From Richelia sp. SL_2_1 (GTDB taxonomy: Bacteria > Cyanobacteriota > Cyanobacteriia > Cyanobacteriales > Nostocaceae): 60,253 nt of DNA. This document shows, in pieces, positions 48,107 to 57,054 of the stretch; positions within the stretch are counted from its first letter, which is position 1, and the number at the start of each line of letters is the position of its first letter. The position numbers and the translations under genes are program-made. Below the pieces are notes generated by a model. That model was not told the origin of the DNA. It made no database searches and saw nothing but the letters and a program-made list of their open reading frames with translations. The stretch spans positions 1 to 60,253 of the forward strand of contig JAAUSO010000021.1 of the NCBI GenBank assembly GCA_012033205.1, read 5' to 3'.

Positions 48107-48406
48107 ATGATTTTTTATAACCAAGTTGAAACCGGATATTTTTCAGTTCAAGATAGAGGGGATAGATTATTTTTAAGTAAATTATACGTCCTCAAATCTT
48201 TTAGAGGAAAAGGTATTGGTAAGCAAGCAATTAAATTTATCAAAAATACTTTTAGCAATCCGATTATTCACCTGACGGTAAACAAAAATAATTCTGACAG
48301 CATTGCTTTTTATAAAAATGTTGGCTTCGATATAGTTGATGATGTGGTTACGGATATTGGTAATGGCTTTGTAATGGATGACTATGTGATGGAAATGCAC
48401 AATTGA
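48107..48406 (+). CDS. GNAT acetyltransferase, N-terminally truncated
   Basis: 99 residues from ATG 48107. The acetyl-CoA-binding motif A is LYVLKSFRGKGIGKQAIKF; NNSDSIAFYKNVGF is motif B. The frame is open upstream to 48059 and reads LDAITQQISQGYRYY, which continues the family sequence but lacks a start. About 50 N-terminal residues are therefore missing, cut at nearly the same point (48060-48074) as the divergent kinase relic. Probably not a functional full enzyme. Confidence 0.7.
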   Translation: MIFYNQVETGYFSVQDRGDRLFLSKLYVLKSFRGKGIGKQAIKFIKNTFSNPIIHLTVNKNNSDSIAFYKNVGFDIVDDVVTDIGNGFVMDDYVMEMHN

Positions 48407-48465
48407 TTGTTAGCAAATAATAAATCGCAGTTCTCTTTGATCAATACAATTAGCTGAAACTGCTT

Positions 48466-48595
48466 ATACCAATTCTGTATGAAGCTGCATAGAATTTTAC
48501 CCCACCCTAACCCTCCCCTTATCAAGGGGAGGGAACTATTTCCCCCCTTTACAAGGGGGGGATTAAGGGGGGTAATCTTCATTTTAAATTGGTAT
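48466..48595. repeat. ATACCAATT terminal-inverted-repeat element (MITE-like)
   Basis: 130 bp with 9-bp ends ATACCAATT (48466) and AATTGGTAT (48587). Inside are the palindromes CCTCCCCTT.TCAAGGGGAGG and CCCCCCTT/AAGGGGGG. A partial second copy lies at 49484-49575. Short palindromic mobile repeats of this kind are common in cyanobacteria. Confidence 0.75.
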
Positions 48596-48745
48596 TAGTA
48601 TTATCTGCTATTGGCTGTCCATCACTTGAAGGGTAGATGATATTCTCTAGCAATCGCAAAGTATTGCGATTGCTTTGCTGTCGCTCGCAACGACATAAAT
48701 ATTTTTGTCCTCCTACTTAATCTTAGAGCGGGATAGGAGTAGTTA

Positions 48746-49102
48746 TTATAACTTAGAATTGATTGGTACCAAGTTAGGATTAATCTTCAGAGCTTGGTTA
48801 AAATCCTCAGTTGCTCCTTTAATGTCTCCCGATGAAGCACGAGCATAACCTCGGCTATTGTAGGCTTCAGCATAGTTAGGATTAATCTTCAGGGCTTGGT
48901 TGTAATCCTCAATTCCTCCTTTAATGTCTCCCGAATTAGCACGAGCAGAACCTCGGTTGTAGTAAAACTCAGCATTCTCTTTAGCCTGTGCTAAAACGCT
49001 TGAACCCAAAGCATTAGCTGGTTTTGCTGATAGGAAGATCGCGTTGCTCGCAATTATAGATAAAGCAGAAATTGTCGCTAGATCTTTAAATAATTTCTTC
49101 AT
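48746..49102 (-). CDS. Secreted TPR protein
   Basis: 118 residues from ATG 49102, with GGAG nine bases upstream; a longer frame upstream is not conserved. The signal peptide ends near KPANA. Two 34-residue tetratricopeptide repeats follow: AEFYYNRGSARANSGDIKGG... and AEAYNSRGYARASSGDIKGA..., nearly identical to each other. TPRs mediate protein contacts; at only two repeats it may be a remnant of a longer array. Confidence 0.8.
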   Translation of the reverse strand: MKKLFKDLATISALSIIASNAIFLSAKPANALGSSVLAQAKENAEFYYNRGSARANSGDIKGGIEDYNQALKINPNYAEAYNSRGYARASSGDIKGATEDFNQALKINPNLVPINSKL

Positions 49103-49483
49103 GATATTCTCCGTATAAATCCTGGGTTTTGAGTTATCTATTTGCTTATCAACTAAGTAAAGGAGTTTTACGAGAAACTTCACCTACGAAACGACCTAAT
49201 GCTACAATTCTGCTACCTAACCAGAGTCACGCTCATTACACCCTTAAGCCATCTTTCCCTCTGTACAGTTATCATAATACTTCTCCATACTGAAGACACA
49301 AGTATCTATAATTACCTCTAGACAAAGGTTCTGTTGAGAGGTCTTTCCATTGCCTTGTTCTAGGCAGGACTGTATCTAAACAAATAAAATGTACGCGAAG
49401 AAAACTTAATCAACTGAAAACTTTACCTATCAATAGTTTCAGTAAGTGTCACTTGTGATTTACTGGCATTGACATTTACTCTA

Positions 49484-49575
49484 ATACCAATTATTTACGA
49501 GGCTGCATAGAATTTTACCCCACCCTAGCCCTCCCCTTGTAAAGGGGAGGGAACTATTTCGCCCTAATACATCGG
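49484..49575. repeat. Partial copy of the ATACCAATT element
   Basis: Starts ATACCAATT and shares GCTGCATAGAATTTTACCCC and the AAGGGGAGGGAACTATTTC block with 48466-48595, then diverges before the right terminal repeat. It lies in a 620-bp gene-free gap (49103-49722) that otherwise holds a TTTTCCGGAGATGTCTA sequence (49615-49632) also found at 2870-2876 onward. Confidence 0.7.
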
Positions 49576-49722
49576 GGGCTTCACGGTTTCCGTGTAATTT
49601 GAAACCATAGAAATGTTTTCCGGAGATGTCTAATTCATAATTTACATCTTATTTGCATTCCGAACCAAAAAAACCCGATTCCAAACAGAAACCGGGTGAA
49701 ATTAAATAAAAAATATAAATAT

Positions 49723-51312
49723 TTAAGCTATTTTTAACAGTCTACGTAAAACTAACTGGTCTTCGATCTTAACCTTAAGACGACCATTTTCTATATCCCT
49801 AATCCAACTTTGACTTTTACCCATCAGCTTTGCTAGTTCCCTTTGAGAAATACTTAAATTTTTTCTGGCTAAACGAATCTGTTCTCCAAGTAAACTACCT
49901 GCTGTTTTAATTTTTCTACTTTTTTTAGTGGTTTGCTGTTGTTTTTTCCTGGCTGTGAGATTTGGTTGATCCCATTGCGGTGACATTTCAAAGCATAAAA
50001 TTCGCGCATTCATCAACATTTTCCATTTTCCACGGGGACTCACATCAGTTAACCTTCTTCCTTGATCTCCATCGTTAATCCAAAATTCTATGGCTTCGTC
50101 TGGATCTTCGGGAATGTCTGCTAATTTAGCCCACAAGGGTTGAATTGCTGCTGGATAACTCACCGGATCGAAAATTGGTTTCATTCCATAATGTGATAGT
50201 GTTTCTAAATCACTCTCAAATGTTCGTAGCAACCGTTTGCGTTCTTCCCTTTGTCTACAAGCAATCGCCACTTTGCGATCGCCATAGGCAACGCGCATTA
50301 ATGTGGGTATTGTAATCCGTTGTTGTTTACCCATTTTTGTTTTGAACATCAACCACATCATCAACCGTGCTGCACCTTCATGCTGCTGCCAGATACTCAT
50401 CACTGTAGTCAGCAAAGATTTAGGCAAGTTACCATATTGATAAAAGGCTGTACGCTCTTTACAGGCTTGTTTATTTAAAAAATATTTCGCCCAAACACCA
50501 GCTTTGATTCTAAATGTCAAACCAATCAGATATTTACACCCCAGTTCGTCTTGTTGAAAATGATGCTGTATTCCTATCAAATCCCACAAGCAAGTTTTTT
50601 CAAATGAAATTGGCTCTAAACGTCCTTGTTGTGGTAAATCAATGGAAATAATTAAGGAACAAACTTGCTGGACTAATCTTTTCATCAAAGCCAATTTTGT
50701 CGTTTTGTTCAAATCTTTGCGTTTTTCTAATCCCAAATATTTCTCTATTTGCTTATCATCTACAACAAACTCTTCTTCCCAAGGTTTTTCTGAGAAAGTC
50801 GCGTAAGCTGCAAAAATCAGATGTACGCAAGCAGATCGAATATCAAGTTCTTCAACTGCTTCTAAGTCTGTTGCAAGTTCGTATGCTTCAGAAGAAGAGT
50901 TGATGTGAAAAGCAATTTTTCCTCGTCCCTGATTTATCTGTTTGCCGTAGCGCACTTTATCAGTTTCATCGATTTCCCAAGGTAAAGATGTCCTTTGAGA
51001 CAGCACGTTACAAGCTTCCCAAATGGGAATACCAGATGCAAATGGATTACTCTTACCATTGAAAAATAAATCTGAACTAGTCAATTCTCGATCATCAATT
51101 TTACACCTTCCTTTTTTTACCCGTAATGGAATTGGGGACTTACTCGGACAAGCTGATACACATTGGGGTTCGGAATAATAACCCTCACAGTTATTACATA
51201 AATGAGGATCGATCCAATATTCACCATTGTCGATTTTGATAGCACCTGTTGGACACTGAAAACGACATTTATCGCATCCAGCGCAACTGTTATTAGAAAT
51301 TGTATAAGGCAT
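49723..51312 (-). CDS. patB: PatB/CnfR nitrogen-fixation transcription regulator
   Basis: 529 residues from ATG 51312 (MPYTISNNSCAGCDKC). The N-terminus is a 2[4Fe-4S]-type ferredoxin domain with Cys10, 13, 16, 20 and Cys39, 42, 51, 55. A long central helical region follows and the C-terminus is an XRE-like helix-turn-helix (EQIRLARKNLSISQREL, MGKSQSWIRDIENG). This is the layout of PatB/CnfR, an oxygen-responsive activator of nitrogenase genes that is required in heterocysts. In Anabaena PCC 7120 patB also lies next to a cox gene cluster (recalled). Here it is divergent from fdxB across 1.1 kb. Confidence 0.93.
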   Translation of the reverse strand: MPYTISNNSCAGCDKCRFQCPTGAIKIDNGEYWIDPHLCNNCEGYYSEPQCVSACPSKSPIPLRVKKGRCKIDDRELTSSDLFFNGKSNPFASGIPIWEACNVLSQRTSLPWEIDETDKVRYGKQINQGRGKIAFHINSSSEAYELATDLEAVEELDIRSACVHLIFAAYATFSEKPWEEEFVVDDKQIEKYLGLEKRKDLNKTTKLALMKRLVQQVCSLIISIDLPQQGRLEPISFEKTCLWDLIGIQHHFQQDELGCKYLIGLTFRIKAGVWAKYFLNKQACKERTAFYQYGNLPKSLLTTVMSIWQQHEGAARLMMWLMFKTKMGKQQRITIPTLMRVAYGDRKVAIACRQREERKRLLRTFESDLETLSHYGMKPIFDPVSYPAAIQPLWAKLADIPEDPDEAIEFWINDGDQGRRLTDVSPRGKWKMLMNARILCFEMSPQWDQPNLTARKKQQQTTKKSRKIKTAGSLLGEQIRLARKNLSISQRELAKLMGKSQSWIRDIENGRLKVKIEDQLVLRRLLKIA

Positions 51313-52433
51313 AAGGCTATGTGCCACTTAACTTCTTGCGACGTTTGGCTCAAGTCTTATCTAGATGTGTTTTTTAGATATGCTCAATACCACACTTGAC
51401 GATAAAAATAAAGGCTTTTTATCGCACTGACTCACATCTATATATGTACTTCCAATTAAGAATAGGTCTCTTAATTAAAAGTATTAACCAGAGCCTATAT
51501 TTCAAACTTCCTTATTTATAGTTTTCATAAAGTTATTAAAAAGTTTTGTTCGCAATGAGCTATGAAGGTTTTTTTCTATTATTAATAAAAGATTCATTCA
51601 TACCTTTTATATTCAAATTTTCGTGGTTTTTAAACTGTTCTCTAAGAACAAACCAATTACTAATAATATCAAGGTTTTTTCAAAGCTATTTTCAAAAACA
51701 TTTTTGTCTATTCACTATCTTAACATACTCTTCACATAAATTTCATATTTTTTGTTTTTTTTTATTTTTTAGATAATAACTATTGACAAATATTTGTTGA
51801 TTAACAGTATTTTCTACAATTATTTGTGTAGCAAATTAAAATCCTAGTTTAGATAGTTAATCCCAAAAAATCATCATCAAACATTCAAGTTTAATTTGAA
51901 CTTGATTATATATACTTAATTGTAGTTATTATAACTAGTAAAAATAGCGATAAATATAATTTGACCACTTTTGTTGTAGTGATAAAAGTTCAAAAATATA
52001 TTTTGTGTATATATATACGATTTTTTTTAATTTATTTTGCTGGTTAATTGATAAGTAATCTCATTAATTAAACGATTTGTCAGATATTAAATTGCGTATA
52101 GTAAGTTTTTTAGGCTTCTGATTATTAATAGTAAATAAGATAGTTGCTTTAAAAAATCAATTTATATTTTGTAGCTATATAAAAATCGATAAATCCCTAA
52201 AAAGATTATCTAGTATTGCTTTTAGCCTCTTGATAGGCTCAGAGAACTTAGTAATTAGTTGCAATAAAAAAATAGCATAACATCAAAATTGATACTTAAT
52301 TTTTTTATATTAAAAGTAATATCTATGATTTAAATCATTTCCTTATCGCAATATGAAAATAGATAAATTTGGTTTAAAATTAAGAAGAAAGCTACAAGCA
52401 ATGTAAGCATATCTATTATTAACAGGTTCAATT
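51313..52433. other. 1.1-kb AT-rich divergent promoter region
   Basis: No gene can be supported; the frames present are Phe/Ile/Leu-rich chance frames. It should hold the promoters of patB and of fdxB. A stretch GTG-N8-TAC at 52005-52018 is one base off the NtcA consensus GTA-N8-TAC, too weak to call. Its length suggests a regulatory leader or small RNA. Confidence 0.55.
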
Positions 52434-52727
52434 ATGGCAGTACTAACAGGTTTGACAGCAGGTGGTAAAACATGGACACCCAAATTTGTGCAAGAAATTG
52501 ATAAAGACAAATGTATCGGCTGTGGTAGATGTTTTAAAGTCTGCGGACACAACGTATTGTCTTTAATGGCAATGAACGAAGAAGGTGAATTTGTCGAAGA
52601 CGAAGACGACGATGAAATTGAAAAGAAAGTAATGGTTGTTGCTCAAGCAGATAACTGTATTGGTTGCGAATCTTGTTCTAAAATTTGTCCAAAAAACTGC
52701 TATACCCACGTTGCAATAGACAATTAG
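52434..52727 (+). CDS. fdxB: Ferredoxin III, nif-specific (FdxB)
   Basis: 97 residues with two [4Fe-4S] clusters: Cys27, 30, 33, 37 ([11 protein letters not shown]) and Cys75, 78, 81, 85 ([11 protein letters not shown]). The N-terminus [19 protein letters not shown] is diagnostic for the nif-associated ferredoxin III group (TIGR02936), and an acidic loop separates the clusters. It is a candidate electron donor in nitrogen fixation. It lies between patB and coxB, as expected for a heterocyst gene block. Confidence 0.93.
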   Translation: MAVLTGLTAGGKTWTPKFVQEIDKDKCIGCGRCFKVCGHNVLSLMAMNEEGEFVEDEDDDEIEKKVMVVAQADNCIGCESCSKICPKNCYTHVAIDN

Positions 52728-53155
52728 TTGTTGAAAATCAAGTTTTGCTAGCAGAGTAACTAGTAAATAAGTAAGCTGGCAAAAAAAATAGCGCTACATA
52801 AAGAAATGTAAATAAATCTTAAGCCCTCTTGCCTCTTGCCTTTTGCCTTATCTTAATGATAATTTTCCGTGCTGACTAGCAGTAAATAAATTAGTAGAGG
52901 GGAATCTCTTATATCCTACCGGCGAACAATAAGTTCGCAGAAGAACAAAATTGTAAATTTAAAATTGTCTAAATTGGACAAATTTAGATTGATGATTAAT
53001 ATAGCCTCATTAATATATTGGAGAATTTATAGTTATTCAATTGTCAAAAATCCTATAAGTATTGCAAAGTAAAATGAATGCAATAAGTAAACTGAAAATC
53101 CATACAACGGCATTCATTACTAGATTACACCATCCGTTTTATACAGCAGGTCACT
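52728..53155. other. Intergenic region upstream of coxB
   Basis: About 430 bp. It contains a CCTCTTG/CCTTTTG heptamer run (about 52826-52851). No gene and no clear operator; the coxBAC promoter is expected here. Confidence 0.6.
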
Positions 53156-54142
53156 ATGCAACAAATTCCTGTTTCGTTATTAACTTTAGTTGCTGGAGCT
53201 TTTGTCACAATTGTAGGTATCTGGGTTAGTCAAACTCATAATCTATTACCGATACAAGCATCCGAACAAGCACCTTTAGTTGATGGATTCTTTAATGTCA
53301 TGTTCGCGATCGCCATTGCTTTGTTTTTGGTGGTTGAAGGAACTATCTTGTTTTTTGCAATTAATTTTCGTCAGCGAAAAGGCGATAATACAGACGGACC
53401 ACCCATTGAAGGTAACGTACCTTTAGAGATATTTTGGACTGCAATTCCGACGATAATAGTTTTTGCTTTGGGTATCTATAGCGTCGATGTCTACAAGCAA
53501 ATGGGAGGATTCCCGTCAGCGAATCCTGCAATAATTGAGACTCAGAATAATTCTGATTCTGGAAGTGCAATTGCAGCAACGATTAGTGAAGCTCCTACCA
53601 TATCCTCAGATACAGCACAGTCTGTCAATCAAAAGATTGGGATTAAAGGTTCACCCGCACAGCAGAATCAAGCAGCAGAAGTAACTGTAGATGTTACGGG
53701 AATGCAATTTGCATGGATTTTTAATTATCCCCAAGACAACATCACATCCGGTGAGTTACATATTCCAGTTGGTGCTGACGTACAGTTAAATATTGCAGCA
53801 ACAGACGTAATTCATTCATTTTGGGTACCGCAATTCCGTTTGAAGCAAGATGCAATCCCCGGCATGGCTACCGAACTGCGATTTGTCGCCACTAGACTAG
53901 GAACTTACCCTATAGTTTGTACAGAATTGTGCGGCGGTTATCATGGTTCGATGAGAAGCCAAGTAATCGTTGAGACTCCCGAAGAATATCAAAGTTGGTT
54001 GCAAGAAAACCGGATTGCACAACAAAACAATGACGAAATTGTTGCAATAAACTCCGTAGAATTACTACCATTCGAATACCTTGCTGCTTATAGTTCGGAT
54101 ATGGGTATTAATTCAGGAACTCTCGCTCAAATTCAGAAATAA
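53156..54142 (+). CDS. coxB: Cytochrome c oxidase subunit II
   Basis: 328 residues. Two N-terminal transmembrane helices (LLTLVAGAFVTIVGIWV; FNVMFAIAIALFLVVEGTILFF) hold a periplasmic cupredoxin domain. The Cu-A ligands are all present: His220 (VIHSFWVP), Cys255, Glu257, Cys259 (CTELC), His263 and Met266 (GGYHGSM). It takes electrons from cytochrome c6 or plastocyanin. First gene of the coxBAC cluster; the Gln/Ser-rich insert at about 130-170 is unusual in length. Confidence 0.95.
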   Translation: MQQIPVSLLTLVAGAFVTIVGIWVSQTHNLLPIQASEQAPLVDGFFNVMFAIAIALFLVVEGTILFFAINFRQRKGDNTDGPPIEGNVPLEIFWTAIPTIIVFALGIYSVDVYKQMGGFPSANPAIIETQNNSDSGSAIAATISEAPTISSDTAQSVNQKIGIKGSPAQQNQAAEVTVDVTGMQFAWIFNYPQDNITSGELHIPVGADVQLNIAATDVIHSFWVPQFRLKQDAIPGMATELRFVATRLGTYPIVCTELCGGYHGSMRSQVIVETPEEYQSWLQENRIAQQNNDEIVAINSVELLPFEYLAAYSSDMGINSGTLAQIQK

Positions 54143-54213
54143 ATTGTAAATAGTTAGGAGTTAGTGGTTAGTTGATAGTTGTTTCACTCCCAAACTCCGT
54201 CTCCTCGTTCTAG

Positions 54214-54238
54214 AATCTAAAATCTAAAATCTAAAATC
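54214..54238. repeat. Heptamer repeat (CTAAAAT)n abutting the coxA start
   Basis: Three CTAAAAT units end two bases before ATG 54241. No Shine-Dalgarno sequence is present. A similar run precedes coxC at 58192-58226. Confidence 0.88.
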
Positions 54239-54240
54239 GA

Positions 54241-55214
54241 ATGACGCAATTAGAACATCCACAAAATACAACTCAAGTGGCTGCTCATGCTCATCCCCAA
54301 GCATGGAAGTGGTATCACTATTTCACCTTTAATGTAGACCACAAGGTAATTGGTATCCAATACCTAGTAACATCGTTTATTTTTTATCTGATTGGTGGAT
54401 TGATGGCTGTAGCTATGCGTGCCGAATTGGCTACACCGGATGCAGATTTACTCGACCCCAATTTGTATAATGCTTTTCTGACCAATCATGGGACGATCAT
54501 GATTTTTTTATGGATTGTCCCCAGTGCAATTGGTGGCTTTGGTAACTATTTGATACCGCTGATGGTTGGTGCTAGAGATATGGCTTTCCCGAAGCTGAAT
54601 GCTGTAGCCTTTTGGTTAAATCCACCGGCTGGTGCTTTGGTTTTAGGTAGTTTCTTCTTTGGTGGTTCTCAATCAGGTTGGACAGCCTATCCACCCTTAA
54701 GTTTAGTAACGGCGAATACCGCTCAAAGTATGTGGATTCTCGCCATTGTATTGGTGGGAAGTTCTTCAATTTTGGGTTCCTTGAACTTCGTTGTTACCAT
54801 TGGAAAATGAAAGTTCCTTCGATGAAGTGGGATGAATTACCTTTATTTTGCTGGGCAATTTTAGCTACTTCATTATTGGCATTAGTTTCTACACCAGTAT
54901 TAGCTGCTGGTTTAGTCTTGTTGTTATTTGATATCAACTTTGGTACTTCTTTCTTTAAACCAGATGCAGGTGGTAACGTAGTTATTTATCAGCATTTATT
55001 TTGGTTTTACTCTCATCCAGCAGTTTACTTGATGATTCTGCCTATTTTTGGCATTCTTTCCGAAGTAATCCCAGTTCATGCACGTAAACCAATATTTGGA
55101 TATAAAGCAATTGCTTATTCTAGTTTAGCGATTTGCGTTGTAGGTTTATTCGTCTGGGTTCATCATATGTTTCTGATTGACTTAAATTCCTTAATAAGCA
55201 TAAATTATTATTGA
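54241..55214 (+). CDS. coxA: coxA 5' segment (cytochrome c oxidase subunit I, interrupted and frameshifted)
   Basis: Haem-copper oxidase catalytic subunit, N-terminal two thirds. Low-spin haem a ligand His83 (NHGTIMIFLW). The frame breaks after VVTI: GGA AAA TGA is read where homologues have WKMKVPSMKW, so one T is missing near 54801. The second frame continues VPSMKWDELPLFCWA with Cu-B His259 and the cross-linked Tyr263 (SHPAVY), then His308-His309 in VHHMF (55158-55172). Past that point the reading frame leaves coxA (LIDLNSLISINYY, stop 55214), because the element begins there. The 3' part is at 57055-57798. Restored and excised, the protein would be 553 residues. Confidence 0.93.
55158..55172 (+). 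repeat. Left direct repeat of the coxA element
   Basis: GTTCATCATATGTTT, encoding VHHMF in the coxA frame. Identical to the right copy at 57055-57069. Probable recombination core. Confidence 0.95.
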
Positions 55215-55216
55215 GT

Positions 55217-55243
55217 AAACATTGTAAGCAATAAACAATGTTT
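55217..55243 (+). promoter_or_regulatory. Inverted repeat upstream of the recombinase
   Basis: AAACATTGT (55217-55225) and ACAATGTTT (55235-55243) around a 9-bp spacer, 44 bp before the recombinase ATG. It could be an operator or an accessory recombinase site. Within the element, near the left repeat. Confidence 0.5.
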
Positions 55244-55286
55244 GCTTGAAACATATATTTAGGGAAGAATTAGGGAATCAAAGCAA

Positions 55287-56681
55287 ATGAAAGCAGACAT
55301 CTACCAAGAAGCATTTAAAGATTTCCAGTCATCAGCAACCACAGACGGTAGCTACTTAGGTATAAACAAAGCAGCCAAAGAACAAGAAGCACATATGAGA
55401 ATGAAAGTACAAGAAAAACTAAAAGAAGCTAATTTGCGACTTAAGGAAATGAAAGCAAAGGTTTCCTTAACAATGAAAGGTAATGCAATACAGTTACGCG
55501 CTACACTACCACTTAAACCAGGTGATACGAATATAAAAAGTAGACAAACAAAGCAATATCAAATATCCCTAAATATTCCAGCAAACCTAGACGGATTAAA
55601 AACAGCAGAAGAAGAAGCTTATGAATTAAGTAGATTAATATCAAGAAAGTGTTTTGAATGGAATGATAAATATTTAGGATGCAAAGCTTCTCAAAATATT
55701 GATATAAATTTTGGAGAAATATATGATAAGTTTGAGGATATATTTTTTCAAACAAGAAAAAGAGATATTAAAAGTGAACATACTTTTACTGAATATAAAA
55801 AAGTCTTTAAAAGAGAATTTAAATCTGATTTAATTGTGAATAAAAAAAATATAGAAATTTCATTGAGCAAAATTGATTCTAGCAGTAAAAGATTTCAAGG
55901 CATAAAAGTAGCTAGTATTATATGTAAATATTTAGAAATAGATATTGACTTTCAAAAGTTAAAACTTCCTATTATACCTCAAAAAAGAGACATTCCTCAA
56001 GATAAAGTAATTATAGATGGTTTTGATAAATTTGAAAAATATTACGAATTAAACAAACACAAAAAAAATCCTTATTGGAATAGTTATTTAATATATAGAT
56101 TGGCTTACGGTTTAATAGCTAATTACGGATTGCGCCCTAGAGAAGTATTCAACCAACCTGATATTGATTGGTTTATAAGTGAAGATAACAAAGATAATAC
56201 TTGGAAAGTTCATAATGACAATAAAACTGGAGCCAGAGAAGTATTACCCTTTATGCCAGAATGGATTGAACTATTCGATTTAAAAAATAAAACGGCACTG
56301 GAAATGCTTAAACAAAGAACTGATAAAATAAAATCTTTTTCACAATTGACTATTATAGTAGATAAAAATTCACAATGGTTTAAAAGAATTGGGCTAGAAT
56401 TTAAACCTTATGATTTACGCCATGCTTGTGCTATCAGAGCGCATTTACAAGGGATACCTCTTAAAGCAGCAGCAGATAATTTAGGGCATTCGATAGAAAT
56501 GCACACTAAAGTTTATCAAAGATGGTTTTCCTTAGAAAATCGTAAGAAAGCTATGAATACAGCTTTAAATGAAAAACAAGAAATGAAAATGCTTCGAGAA
56601 CAAAATATTTATTTACAGAAAAAAGTAGAATCTCTATCTTTAGAACTAGAAAAATATAAGTTAAATAAAATTCTTATATAA
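55287..56681 (+). CDS. XisA/XisC-like tyrosine site-specific recombinase
   Basis: 464 residues. The N-terminal part (TDGSYLGINKAAKEQEAHMR; LQLRATLPLKPGDT-like block; ISLNIPANLDGLKTAEEEAYEL; CFEWNDKYLG) closely follows XisA of the nifD element as I recall it. Catalytic residues: Arg283 (YGLRPRE), Tyr375 and Arg378 (KPYDLRHA), His401 (LGHS) and the nucleophile Tyr410 (KVYQRW). Tyr375 stands in the place of the usual His, a hallmark of the XisA/XisC group. A coiled coil (about 440-464) ends the protein. It would excise the element that carries it. A GGGAAGAATTAGGG stretch precedes the ATG. Confidence 0.93.
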   Translation: MKADIYQEAFKDFQSSATTDGSYLGINKAAKEQEAHMRMKVQEKLKEANLRLKEMKAKVSLTMKGNAIQLRATLPLKPGDTNIKSRQTKQYQISLNIPANLDGLKTAEEEAYELSRLISRKCFEWNDKYLGCKASQNIDINFGEIYDKFEDIFFQTRKRDIKSEHTFTEYKKVFKREFKSDLIVNKKNIEISLSKIDSSSKRFQGIKVASIICKYLEIDIDFQKLKLPIIPQKRDIPQDKVIIDGFDKFEKYYELNKHKKNPYWNSYLIYRLAYGLIANYGLRPREVFNQPDIDWFISEDNKDNTWKVHNDNKTGAREVLPFMPEWIELFDLKNKTALEMLKQRTDKIKSFSQLTIIVDKNSQWFKRIGLEFKPYDLRHACAIRAHLQGIPLKAAADNLGHSIEMHTKVYQRWFSLENRKKAMNTALNEKQEMKMLREQNIYLQKKVESLSLELEKYKLNKILI

Positions 56682-56837
56682 CTAACATCAAACTATTCCC
56701 TTCCCCTTCTAAAGTTTCCTCTCTCTGATCTTTTCTTTGCGCTCTCAGCGCGCCACTTGCTACAAGTCGAGGAACCATAGCCGAGCAGTGGCTTGTCTCT
56801 GCGGTTTTTAAATCCGTAATCTTCTAAAATATACTAT

Positions 56838-56875
56838 AAAAGGCTTGAAAATAAGAATATTTTTCAGGCTTTTTG
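56838..56875 (+). terminator. Rho-independent-type terminator after the recombinase
   Basis: AAAAGGCTTGAAAAT pairs, with two G-U wobbles, with ATTTTTCAGGCTTTT, followed by a T-rich tract. It lies about 160 bp past the recombinase stop and would end its transcript before the right repeat. Confidence 0.65.
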
Positions 56876-57054
56876 TTTATATTAATACAGAAGAAAAATC
56901 ATATCTATTTTTAAGGAATAAATAGTGAATCAAATTATTAATTAGTAACGTTATTTAACTGAGAACAGACAACATTGAAATATAAAATTAAGGAATATAT
57001 AGAGAATAGTTTTAAAAATAGATGTTGAACCTTTGCTAATTAAAGATTTTAACT

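Larger units (their letters stand above)
55158..57054 (+). mobile_element. coxA interruption element (1,897 bp, recombinase-excised)
   Basis: The segment lies between two perfect 15-bp direct repeats inside coxA. It contains one gene, an XisA/XisC-like tyrosine recombinase on the coxA strand, plus about 110 bp before and 370 bp after it. Removing exactly 1,897 bp fuses VHHMF to TSGTPGW, the contiguous sequence of subunit I. By analogy with the nifD and hupL elements, excision is expected in differentiating heterocysts. It is far smaller than the classical 10-60-kb elements. The element is more AT-rich than the flanking coxA. Confidence 0.93.

Noticed and set aside
51546-51776. 76-codon frame between patB and fdxB
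   Set aside because: Phe-rich low-complexity frame in an AT-rich leader, no ribosome site.
52005-52018. NtcA-like site GTG-N8-TAC
   Set aside because: One mismatch in a highly AT-rich alternating stretch; expected by chance.
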